DNA from: Streptomyces sp. 846.5
GTDB taxonomy: Bacteria > Actinomycetota > Actinomycetes > Streptomycetales > Streptomycetaceae
DNA length: 64,000 nucleotides
NCBI RefSeq assembly: GCF_004365705.1
Contig: NZ_SOBN01000001.1
Location: 3,334,001 to 3,398,000 of the forward strand
Direction of reading: 5' to 3'
In this document: positions 7,955 through 18,548 of the stretch, piece after piece
How positions within the stretch are numbered: position 1 is the stretch's first letter
Layout of the letters: every line of letters begins with the position of its first letter
The notes under the pieces: model-generated
Seen by the model: only the letters and a program-made list of their open reading frames with translations
Told to the model about the DNA's origin: nothing
The model's database searches: none
Position numbers and translations under genes: made by a program

Positions 7955-8773
7955 ATGCAGGTACGCGGAGCCGTCGTGGTGGTGACCGGTGCGGCCGGAG
8001 GCATAGGGTCCGCGCTGGCGCGGCGCTTCGCTGCCGAGGGTGCGCGCGGGCTGCTGCTCGCCGACCTGGACGCGGGTCGGGTCGAGGACCTGGCGCTGGC
8101 GCTGGACCGTGAGGGTTGTCACACCGTGGGCGTCGGCAGCGACGTCTCCCGTGAGAGCGATGTGCAGGCCCTGGTGGAGACGGCCGAGAAGCACCTGGGC
8201 CCGGTGGACCTGTTCTGCAGCAACGCCGGCATCGGCTCCGGCGCGGGCATCGAGGCGCCCAACGAGCTGTGGCAGGCCTGCTGGGAGATCAACGTCATGG
8301 CGCACGTCTACGCGGCGCGCGCGGTGCTGCCGGGGATGCTGAAGCGCGGAAAGGGCTACCTGCTGCACACCGCCTCCGCCGCCGGCCTGCTGCAGATGCC
8401 GGGCGACGCCGCCTACACGGCGACCAAGCACGCGGCGGTGGCCTTCGCCGAGTCGCTGGCGGTGGCCTACGGCAGCCAGGGCATCAAGGTCAGCGCACTG
8501 TGCCCGCAGGGGGTGCACACGGCGATGACCGAGGACCCGGCGGTGGCGGCGGTACTCGGCGCCTTCGGCCGGATGCTGACGCCGGAGCAGGTCGCCGACG
8601 CGGTGATCGAGGGCCTGGCCGACGAGCGCTTCCTGATCCTGCCGCACCCCGAGGTGGCCCAGTACGAGCAGGGCCGGGCCGCCGACCGCGACGGCTGGCT
8701 GGACGGCCTGCGCCACGCGGTCGGCAAGCTCGGCGCCGTGGACCCGGCGACCGGCAGTCTCAGCCGGGGCTGA
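7955..8773 (+). CDS. Short-chain dehydrogenase/reductase
   Basis: 272 residues from the ATG at 7955, preceded by GGGAGGAAGG. An upstream in-frame ATG would add residues without SDR similarity. Classical SDR motifs are present: TGAAGGIG for NAD(P) binding at about residues 11-18, an acidic Asp at the end of beta-2 (LLLADLDAG) that favours NAD(H), SNAGIG for NNAG, a serine in HTASAAG, and the catalytic YTATK. An oxidoreductase acting on an alcohol or ketone, cytoplasmic. It ends 14 bases inside the 3' end of the convergent LLM oxidoreductase gene. The physiological substrate cannot be read from the sequence. Confidence 0.92.
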   Translation: MQVRGAVVVVTGAAGGIGSALARRFAAEGARGLLLADLDAGRVEDLALALDREGCHTVGVGSDVSRESDVQALVETAEKHLGPVDLFCSNAGIGSGAGIEAPNELWQACWEINVMAHVYAARAVLPGMLKRGKGYLLHTASAAGLLQMPGDAAYTATKHAAVAFAESLAVAYGSQGIKVSALCPQGVHTAMTEDPAVAAVLGAFGRMLTPEQVADAVIEGLADERFLILPHPEVAQYEQGRAADRDGWLDGLRHAVGKLGAVDPATGSLSRG

Positions 8774-9803
8774 CGGCGAGCACCGCCGCCGCGACCGCCT
8801 GCCGGCGGTCGCGCGCCGTGGCGGTGCCGTCCAGCATCTCCGGCGTCGGCAGGATCGCCGGAACCGGGACCGTCACGCCGTTGGCGGCGTAGCGGCGGAT
8901 CTGCTCGCGCACCTGCTCGGGGGCGCCGTGGACGATCAGCGCGTCCACCACCTCGTCGGGCACGGACGCGGCCGCGCCCTTGCGGTCGCCCGCCGCCCAG
9001 GCGTCCCACATCGGCTTGAGCTGGTCCTCACGGCCCAGCCAGCGGTGGAAGGCCGCATACGCGGGGACGGTGAGGTAGCCCGCGATCAGCCGGCGGCCCA
9101 GCGCCCTGGCGTGGTCGGCGTCGGTGGTCGGGCAGGTGAAGATCCTGGCCGCGACCGTCTTGCCGGCCCCGCCCGCCCGGTTGAACTCGTCGACGGCGGT
9201 GGTCACGTCCTCGGCGGAGAGCCAGTTGAGGATGGTGCCGTCGGCCTCCTGCGCGGCCAGCCGCAGCATGCCCGGGCGCAGCGCGGCGAGCAGTACCGGC
9301 GGGGTCTGCGCGGGGACGCGCTCCAGCTTGAAGCGGCGTACCGCGAAGGTCTCGTAGGCGGCGTCGACCTTCTCCCCCGCCAGCGCGGACTTCAGGAAGC
9401 GGACCATGTCGCGGCTGCGCTGGAACGGCTGCTCGAAGGGGACGGCGTTCCAGTCGTTGACGATGACCGGCGAGGAGGCGCCGAGCCCGAGGCTGAACCT
9501 GCCGGGGGCCGCCTCGGCCAGTGCGGCGGCCTGCATGGCCAGCAGCGCCGGGCCGCGGGTGTGCACCGGGACGATGGCGGTGCCCAGGTTGAGCTGCGGC
9601 GCCCAGACGGAGGCCAGCGCGAGCGGCGTGAAGGCGTCGGCGCCGGCCGTCTCCATCGACCAGAGGTCGGTGAAGCCCAGGTCGGGCAGCGCCTCGACCA
9701 GACGGCGCTGATCGGCGAGCGGGATGCCGTCGAGCGGGAAGGTCAGGCCCCAGCGGGGGCCGGCCGGCGGGGTGTCGGTGGTGGCGACAGAGGGGGTGGT
9801 CAT
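8760..9803 (-). CDS. LLM-class (F420/flavin-dependent) oxidoreductase
   Basis: 347 residues with the luciferase-like monooxygenase pattern: strand-rich start RWGLTFPL, DLGFTDLWSMET, LNLGTAIVPVHTRGPALLAMQAAALAEAAPGRFSLGLGASS. In actinobacteria this subgroup generally uses coenzyme F420. The 3' end overlaps the convergent SDR gene by 14 bases. The gene downstream of its start on the same strand is endonuclease V, separated by about 48 bases, so the LLM gene could be the last member of a mazG-nfi-LLM unit, though nothing functional links it. Confidence 0.88.
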   Translation of the reverse strand: MTTPSVATTDTPPAGPRWGLTFPLDGIPLADQRRLVEALPDLGFTDLWSMETAGADAFTPLALASVWAPQLNLGTAIVPVHTRGPALLAMQAAALAEAAPGRFSLGLGASSPVIVNDWNAVPFEQPFQRSRDMVRFLKSALAGEKVDAAYETFAVRRFKLERVPAQTPPVLLAALRPGMLRLAAQEADGTILNWLSAEDVTTAVDEFNRAGGAGKTVAARIFTCPTTDADHARALGRRLIAGYLTVPAYAAFHRWLGREDQLKPMWDAWAAGDRKGAAASVPDEVVDALIVHGAPEQVREQIRRYAANGVTVPVPAILPTPEMLDGTATARDRRQAVAAAVLAVSPG

Positions 9804-9851
9804 GGGCTCGATGCCACCATGGCCTGCGGCTCAAGACAAGGGGACACCACT

Positions 9852-10541
9852 TCAGCCGGCGGCGGCGAGCGCGTCGCGGCAGAGGCGGTCGGCGAGGCGG
9901 GTGGTCTCCGGGAGGCGGTAGCGCGGGGCGGCGGCGAGGACCTGGGCGCAGGCGTCGTCCAGGGTGATCAGATGACCGGTGGACACGGTCAGCGGTTTGA
10001 CGCCGTCTTGGGTGCGGAGCATCCGGGCCACCACCTCGCCGCCGTCCCGGACGTCGGCGCTGTCGCCGCGGGCCGGTCCCGGTTCGTCCCAGCTGCCGAG
10101 CAGCGGGGTCTTGGCGACGCCGAGGGTGGGAAGCCCGGTGAGCACGCCGAGGTGGCAGGCCAGGCCGAAGCGGCGCGGGTGGGCCAGGCCCTGGCCGTCG
10201 CAGAGCAGCAGGTCCGGCGTGGTCCCGAGCTGCTCCAACGCGGCCACCAGCAGCGGCAGTTCGCGGAAGGCGAAGAGTCCGGGGATGTAGGGGAAGCCGG
10301 CCGTGCCGACGGCGGTGGCCCGGTCGACGACCTCCAGCGTCCGGGCATCCAGGACGACCACGGCCGCCGCCACCCGGTCCGCGGCGCTGCCGTGGCTGCC
10401 GCCGTAGGCGACGTCGAGCCCGGCCAGGGTGCGTGGCGGGGCCGGCAGCGGCAGGGTGCGGACGAGTGGACGCAGCCGCTCCTGGACCCGGTGCGCCCCG
10501 GCTTCGTCCGACGGCCAGTCAGGGGTGAGCTGAAGCCGCAT
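9852..10541 (-). CDS. nfi: Endonuclease V (deoxyinosine 3'-endonuclease)
   Basis: 229 residues, the typical length. Family signatures in order are AGLDVAY (metal-binding Asp), YIPGLFAFRELP, CDGQGLAHPRRFGLACHLGV (second catalytic Asp and product-recognition region) and GVAKTPLLG. The enzyme nicks DNA at the second phosphodiester 3' to deoxyinosine and so starts repair of deaminated adenine. Its ATG shares one base with the mazG stop (TGATG), which couples the two genes translationally. The pairing links cleansing of non-canonical nucleoside triphosphates to removal of the same lesions from DNA. Confidence 0.93.
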   Translation of the reverse strand: MRLQLTPDWPSDEAGAHRVQERLRPLVRTLPLPAPPRTLAGLDVAYGGSHGSAADRVAAAVVVLDARTLEVVDRATAVGTAGFPYIPGLFAFRELPLLVAALEQLGTTPDLLLCDGQGLAHPRRFGLACHLGVLTGLPTLGVAKTPLLGSWDEPGPARGDSADVRDGGEVVARMLRTQDGVKPLTVSTGHLITLDDACAQVLAAAPRYRLPETTRLADRLCRDALAAAG

Positions 10542-11542
10542 CAGCTGCCCTGCTCCGCCTGCCTGATGGCCTCGCGGTAGCGGCGCGCGGCGGCGCGCAG
10601 CTCGGCCTCGGGGTCCAGGCCCTGCTGCTGGGCCTCGACGGCCAGGTCGAGCAGCCGGTCGCCGATGGCCCCGTCGGTGCCGGGACGGGTCACGTCGAGT
10701 CCGGCCTTGGCCGCGCGGGAGTGCAGCTTGGCGACCAGGGCGAGCGCGGGCTGCGCCAGCGGCACGCCGTCCACCACGGAGTCGCGCTGCTTCTCGGCGG
10801 CCTTCAGCTGTTCCCAGTTGGCCTCGACATGCTCGGCCGTGGGCGCGTGCACATCGGCGAAGACATGGGGATGGCGATACATCAGCTTGTCGACGATGCC
10901 GCCCGCCACCTCGTCGATGCCGAAGGGCTCGTCCGGGTGCTCCGCGGCGATCCTGGCGTGGAACATCACCTGGAGCAGCACGTCCCCGAGCTCCTCGCGG
11001 AGCATCTCGCGGTCGCCCTCCTCGATCGCCTCGACCAGCTCGTAGGCCTCCTCCACCAGGTACTTCACCAGGGACTCGGAGGTCTGCTGGGCGTCCCAGG
11101 GGCAGCCGCCGGGCGAGCGCAGCCGGTCCATCACCGCGACCAGGTCAAGCAGCCGGGCCCCGGGCAGGTCGTAGGAGCCCGGCAGCAGCTCGATCTCGGG
11201 GACGGGGCCTGCGGCCAGGCCGCCCTCGACGGCGATCCGGGCGAGCGAGTCGGTCAGTCCGGGGTCGCCGTCCGCGCCGCCGATCCACACCACGGTGCGG
11301 CCGGACGCGGCCTCGGCCAGGGTGCGGGCCAGGGCGTGGCCGGGTACGTCCAGCAGCACCTCGACGGCGACACCGGCCTCGCGCACCGGCGGCAGCTGCG
11401 GGTGCGCGGGGTCGCCGGCCAGCACCCGGTCGGCACTGCGGAGCGCCTCCCAGGCGGGCCAGGAGAGCAGGCCGGGGGCGACGCGGTGGGTGCTGGAAAG
11501 GAGGACGAGCCGTCCGGCGGGGGTGTTGTCTTGATCTGCCAC
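10541..11542 (-). CDS. mazG: MazG-type nucleoside triphosphate pyrophosphohydrolase with tetrapyrrole-methylase-like N-terminus
   Basis: 333 residues starting at GTG 11542. The first ~105 residues (VLLSSTHRVAPGLLSWPAWEALRSADRVL) look like a shortened tetrapyrrole-methylase fold, as in the YabN architecture. From about residue 125 the MazG domain is clear: RLRSPGGCPWDAQQTSESL, then the metal-binding EEAYELVEAIEEGD, then EELGDVLLQVMFHA. The family hydrolyses NTPs or dNTPs to monophosphates and removes aberrant nucleotides. The methylase-like part is too short for a working SAM site, so it is probably structural. Next upstream on the strand are an intergenic repeat and the SurA-like lipoprotein gene. 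Confidence 0.92.
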   Translation of the reverse strand: MADQDNTPAGRLVLLSSTHRVAPGLLSWPAWEALRSADRVLAGDPAHPQLPPVREAGVAVEVLLDVPGHALARTLAEAASGRTVVWIGGADGDPGLTDSLARIAVEGGLAAGPVPEIELLPGSYDLPGARLLDLVAVMDRLRSPGGCPWDAQQTSESLVKYLVEEAYELVEAIEEGDREMLREELGDVLLQVMFHARIAAEHPDEPFGIDEVAGGIVDKLMYRHPHVFADVHAPTAEHVEANWEQLKAAEKQRDSVVDGVPLAQPALALVAKLHSRAAKAGLDVTRPGTDGAIGDRLLDLAVEAQQQGLDPEAELRAAARRYREAIRQAEQGS

Positions 11543-11590
11543 AGCACGAACTTACCGGTTGGGCGTTTCATCTTGGCTGCGGCATCTGCC

Positions 11591-11691
11591 TGGCTGGTCG
11601 CGCAGTTCCCCGCGCCCCTATGTAGGTGCAGCTGACCCACGGCGGTTCAGTTGCAGACCCCCAGGGGCGCGGGGAACTGCGCGACCAGCCA
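11591..11691. repeat. Streptomycete intergenic inverted repeat, copy A
   Basis: Two perfectly complementary 29-base arms (11591-11619 and 11663-11691) around a 43-base loop. The core is GCGCAGTTCCCCGCGCCCCT with its reverse complement. RNA from either strand would form a very stable hairpin. It lies after the SurA-like gene and before mazG and is the most complete of five copies in the window. A transcription-terminating role is plausible from the 3'-end positions, but there is no T-tract. Confidence 0.85.
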
Positions 11692-11717
11692 ACTACGGTC
11701 CGCAGCCGAGAACCCTG

Positions 11718-12323
11718 CTACGCCGTCGCCTTGAGCCAGGGCTGGTTCGCTGCGGCCAGGGTGAGGGCTTTGGCGTCCCAGCTGCCGTAGCGGGGGTTGA
11801 CGCTCACGCCGATCTCGCCGCTCGCCCTGGAGACGATCTGCTGCAGCGCGCTGTCCGCGGTGCTGGAGCTCGGGTCCACCCCGGCCGCCTGCAGCAGCAG
11901 CACCTGCCCGGCCTGGAGGTGGGCGTAGAGCTCGAGGTCGGCCGGGGCCAGCAGCAGCTTGTCCACCACGGCCTGCTCCAGCGCCTGGGCGCTGCCGGCC
12001 TGCTGCAGATAGGCCGCCTCGACCTGCTGGATCTGGCCCTCGGTGACCGACTTGCCCTCCTTGGCCAGTGCCTGGTCCACCAGCTGGTCCGACACCAGCA
12101 GGGACAGCGTCTTCTGGGACACCCCGGTCTGCTGCAGCGCGGTGCTGTCGCCGGCGGCCGCGTTCTGGAAGGCGGAGACGTGTGACTGCAGGGTGGCGAC
12201 GGTGATCCGGTCGTTCCCGACCACGGCCGCCGCCCCGGGGTGGGCCGGCCCGGAGGAGCAGGCCGTGAGGGCACCGGCGGCGCACAGGGCGAGGACGGCG
12301 GCGGCGGTGCGACGGCGGTTCAC
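11718..12323 (-). CDS. SurA-N-like secreted lipoprotein
   Basis: 201 residues from the GTG at 12323, chosen because GGGAGG stands about 4 bases upstream; an in-frame ATG at 12347 would add 8 residues before the signal peptide. The signal sequence ends in the lipobox LTAC, so the protein should be lipid-anchored on the outer face of the membrane. The mature part (VVGNDRITVATLQ, a helical segment, EGKSVTEGQIQQ) fits the N-terminal chaperone region of SurA/trigger-factor-like proteins. No PPIase (parvulin) domain is present. It lies between mfd/DMT and mazG on the same strand. Likely role: extracytoplasmic folding of secreted proteins, by family resemblance only. Confidence 0.82.
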   Translation of the reverse strand: MNRRRTAAAVLALCAAGALTACSSGPAHPGAAAVVGNDRITVATLQSHVSAFQNAAAGDSTALQQTGVSQKTLSLLVSDQLVDQALAKEGKSVTEGQIQQVEAAYLQQAGSAQALEQAVVDKLLLAPADLELYAHLQAGQVLLLQAAGVDPSSSTADSALQQIVSRASGEIGVSVNPRYGSWDAKALTLAAANQPWLKATA

Positions 12324-12486
12324 GGGGCCTCCCGGCGGTGGCGCCAAAAGGCGGCGCGCTGCGAATGCATGTCACGTACGGGTCTGACGATACGTCTGCT
12401 ACTGCTCCGAGCACCGAGGATAGGCAGCGCACCAGGCCGATGTCACCAGGTCGGCGTCACCGTGTCGGCCGGCCCGGTCGGGGCGG

Positions 12487-13383
12487 TCAGCTGACGGGGG
12501 TGGCCCGGCCCGCGGGCTTCGCCGTGTGGGCCGGATCGTCGGTCTCCTCGACCGGGGCGACCTCGCCGAAGCGGGCCAGCGCGAGGGCGCCTGCGACGGC
12601 GACGGCGAACCCGGCGACGGCCAGCGGCATCAGCCCGTGCCGGGTTCCGTCGCCGAGCAGGACGACGCCCAGGATCGCGGGCAGCGCGGTCTCGCCGAGC
12701 ACCATCGCGGCGGTGGCGGTGGTGACCTTGCCGCCGCGGACCCCTTCGGTCATGTACGCGAAGGAGACGGCGCCGCCGGCCAGCAGGGCGTAGGTCGCCG
12801 GTTCCTTGAGCAGCGGGACCAGGTCCATTCCGTGCACGGAGGGCAGGACCCGGACGGCCAGGCCGACCACGCCGAAGCCCAGCCCGCACAGGGCGCCCAT
12901 GACGGCGGCGCGGCGCGGCTCACTCAGCTTCCAGGCGAGCCCGCCGACCGCCGCGAGGGCCGCGACGGCGGCGAGGAGGGCCCAGTGGAAGGCCTGGGAG
13001 GGGTGCCGGTGCCCCTCGGCGCCGGCCGTCGCACCGAGGACGGCGAGGCCGACGCAGACGCCGACGACGCCGGTCCATTCGGCGCGGCCCAGGCGGATCT
13101 TGAGCATCGCCGCACCCAGCACGGCGGTGACGGCGAGGGCGCCGGCGAGGGCCGCTTGCACGACGTACAGGGGGAGCGAGCGCAGGGCGATCAGCTGGGC
13201 GACGAAGCCGAAGCAGTCCAGGAGGAGGCCTGCGGCGAAGGGGAGGTTGAGCATGGCCTTGGCCGTGCCGAGGAGGCCCTCGCCGGGGGTGGACTTGTGG
13301 CGCTGGGCGCCGAGGGCTTGCAGCACCATGGCCACGCCGAAGCACAAGGCGGCGGCGAGGGCCATTGTCAGACCTAGGAGCAT
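12487..13383 (-). CDS. DMT/EamA-like integral membrane protein
   Basis: 298 residues with about nine or ten hydrophobic segments: LLGLTMALAAALCFGVAMVLQ at the start, LPFAAGLLLDCFGFVAQLIAL, VVQAALAGALAVTAVLGA, and so on. The pattern resembles the drug/metabolite transporter family, although the two-fold EamA repeat is only partly evident. The C-terminus is a hydrophilic tail of about 30 residues in the cytoplasm. Substrate unknown. It follows mfd on the same strand after a 70-base gap that contains a copy of the intergenic repeat. Confidence 0.78.
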   Translation of the reverse strand: MLLGLTMALAAALCFGVAMVLQALGAQRHKSTPGEGLLGTAKAMLNLPFAAGLLLDCFGFVAQLIALRSLPLYVVQAALAGALAVTAVLGAAMLKIRLGRAEWTGVVGVCVGLAVLGATAGAEGHRHPSQAFHWALLAAVAALAAVGGLAWKLSEPRRAAVMGALCGLGFGVVGLAVRVLPSVHGMDLVPLLKEPATYALLAGGAVSFAYMTEGVRGGKVTTATAAMVLGETALPAILGVVLLGDGTRHGLMPLAVAGFAVAVAGALALARFGEVAPVEETDDPAHTAKPAGRATPVS

Positions 13384-13426
13384 GGTGCTCGTCCTTGCAT
13401 CGGTGCGGGTTGTGGGTGGTTGCTGT

Positions 13427-13448
13427 TCGCGCAGTTCCCCGCGCCCCT
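13427..13448. repeat. Streptomycete intergenic repeat, copy B (single arm)
   Basis: TCGCGCAGTTCCCCGCGCCCCT (plus strand), one arm of the inverted repeat seen at 11591-11691. No second arm is present. It sits 5 bases beyond the mfd stop codon, again at a gene's 3' end. Confidence 0.8.
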
Positions 13449-13453
13449 AAAGA

Positions 13454-17017
<3,564 letters not shown>

Positions 17018-17103
17018 GGACTTCTCTCAGCGGGTCTCAGCCGTGGGCAACGCGAAGCACCCGGAACGCATCGCGCACCGGGGGGTCTCCAATGTAACGC
17101 CGG

Positions 17104-17376
17104 TCAGCCGTCGATCAGCGAGTCGTCGAAGACCTCGATGACAGCAACAACCATGCTCGCAACATTGAACGGCGTATTGGAGACGAAATACTCGACCAGC
17201 ATCCCGGGGGTGACCTGGGCCTTGCGGTCGGCCTCGTTGACGCCGACATAGGTACTGGCCTTGTGGTAGGGGTTCTCGGCCAGGACCGCGAGGCCCCGGT
17301 CCAGCTGTTCCTGCCGCCGGACCGGCATCGCGTCGCGGGTGGCCTTGGCCTCGATGGTGTAGGTGAGGCGGTACAT
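17104..17376 (-). CDS. Small RelE/ParE-like protein
   Basis: 90 residues from the ATG at 17376 (two further ATGs lie 6 and 30 bases upstream). The opening MYRLTYTIEAKATRDAMPVRRQEQLDRGLAVLAENPYHKAS has the beta-alpha-alpha plan and the basic helix of RelE/ParE toxins, with a C-terminal VEYFVSNTPFNVASMVVAVIEV strand pair. Typical RelE catalytic residues (a conserved Arg and a C-terminal Tyr or His) are not clear. No antitoxin-sized gene is adjacent: mfd is on one side and the DivIVA-like gene on the other. A solitary or repurposed member of the fold is more likely than an active toxin module. No clear RBS is visible. Confidence 0.55.
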   Translation of the reverse strand: MYRLTYTIEAKATRDAMPVRRQEQLDRGLAVLAENPYHKASTYVGVNEADRKAQVTPGMLVEYFVSNTPFNVASMVVAVIEVFDDSLIDG

Positions 17377-17416
17377 GCATGCCATTGTGCCGCAGGGGAC
17401 TGACAACCGGGGCCGG

Positions 17417-18427
17417 TCAGCTCTCCTCGGAGGGCGGCAGCGGGATCTCTGCGGTTACTCCCTCGCTGCCGTCTGGGTCGACCGGGGCCGGGTCCGCAGC
17501 CTCGGCGGTGTCCGCAGCCGGGTCCTCGGTCGGTTCCGGGGGGTCGGTTGCGCCGGTGAGGGTGGTGAGGGTGGTGCGGATGTGGTCGAGGTGGGCCTGG
17601 AGCTCGTCGCGGTGCTCGGCGAAGGCCGCCTGGTCGCGCCCGGCCGCCGCGGCGATCCGCTCGGCCTCGCGCTGGGCGGCCTCGACGATCTGCCCGGCCC
17701 GGGTGGCGGCCTCGGTCTCGATCTCCTTCGCCATGGCCTGCATGGCGTTGCGGTGCCGCTCGGCCTCGCCCTGCTTGCGCTCAGCCCCGGAGGTGAGCTG
17801 TTCCTCCTGCGCGACGGCGGCGACTTCCGTCTCGGCGTGCTCCTGGTCGGCCCGCTGCTGCAGCGCCGCCAGCCGGGCCCGGGTCGACTCGGCGATCTCC
17901 TCGGCCCGGCCGCGGACCCCGGCCGCGTAGCCGGCGGCCTCCTCGCGCAGGGTGCGGGCCTCGCGGTCGGCGTCGGCGCGCTCGGCCTCGGCCCGGGAGC
18001 GGGCCCGCTCCAGCTCGCGGCGGTGTCCCTCCTCCGCCGAGGCACGCAGACGGAGGGCGTGGTCGTCCGCATCGGCCCGTAGCCGCTGGCCGTCGGCGCG
18101 GGCCTCGGCGTCGACCACGTCGGTCCAGTCCTCGGCCTCGGCACGGATCGCCAGGGCCTCCTCCTCGGCGATCACCAGCAGCCGGCCGGCCCGCTCGCTG
18201 AGCTGCGCGAAGGACGGCGGCTCGGCCTCCTCCGCGGCCTTGGCCGCCGCCGCGGCGTCGATCAGCTGCTGCTCCAGGGCGCGCATCCGGTTGCCGAGAC
18301 CGGAGAGCCGCTCCCAGGCCCGGTCCCGCTCCCCGGTGAGTGCGGCGATCGCCTGTTCGACCTGGGCCGGGTCGTAGCCTCGCCTGGTCGGGGTGAAGCC
18401 GTGCTGCGGAGAGACGGCGTCGCTCAT
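17417..18427 (-). CDS. DivIVA-like long coiled-coil protein
   Basis: 336 residues. The N-terminus (GFTPTRRGYDPAQVEQAIAALTGERDRAW) is the short DivIVA-like membrane-curvature or dimerisation module. Nearly all of residues 25-290 is Ala/Glu/Arg-rich heptad coiled coil, followed by an acidic, Pro-rich tail. Such proteins (Scy/FilP/'cellulose-binding' relatives) build the polar-growth scaffold or cytoskeleton-like filaments in Streptomyces. It is not DivIVA itself, which is longer and encoded with ftsZ. The RBS GAGAGGA precedes ATG 18427. An AT-rich inverted repeat lies about 40-70 bases upstream of the start. Confidence 0.8.
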   Translation of the reverse strand: MSDAVSPQHGFTPTRRGYDPAQVEQAIAALTGERDRAWERLSGLGNRMRALEQQLIDAAAAAKAAEEAEPPSFAQLSERAGRLLVIAEEEALAIRAEAEDWTDVVDAEARADGQRLRADADDHALRLRASAEEGHRRELERARSRAEAERADADREARTLREEAAGYAAGVRGRAEEIAESTRARLAALQQRADQEHAETEVAAVAQEEQLTSGAERKQGEAERHRNAMQAMAKEIETEAATRAGQIVEAAQREAERIAAAAGRDQAAFAEHRDELQAHLDHIRTTLTTLTGATDPPEPTEDPAADTAEAADPAPVDPDGSEGVTAEIPLPPSEES

Positions 18428-18465
18428 CGGCTGGTCCTCTCATCCGGGACAGTGGAACCGTGGAA

Positions 18466-18495
18466 GCAAAATGATCAGATTTCGATCCATTTTGC
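18466..18495. promoter_or_regulatory. AT-rich inverted repeat upstream of the DivIVA-like gene
   Basis: GCAAAATGATC (18466-18476) and GATCCATTTTGC (18484-18495) are complementary except for one extra base. In a region this GC-rich such an AT-rich palindrome stands out. Its place in the spacer between the SUKH-4 gene end and the DivIVA-like gene start fits an operator for the latter. Confidence 0.4.
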
Positions 18496-18548
18496 ACACG
18501 TCCCCTACCCGGACCGAGCCACCGACACCCGGCGACGCCGCCTTCCTG

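Noticed and set aside
6531-9803. P450-SDR-LLM genes as a secondary-metabolite cluster
   Set aside because: There is no synthase, tailoring set or transporter, and the LLM gene is on the opposite strand; the neighbourhood looks like unrelated oxidoreductases.
17104-17376. Complete toxin-antitoxin module
   Set aside because: No antitoxin gene lies beside the RelE-like gene; both neighbours are large unrelated genes.
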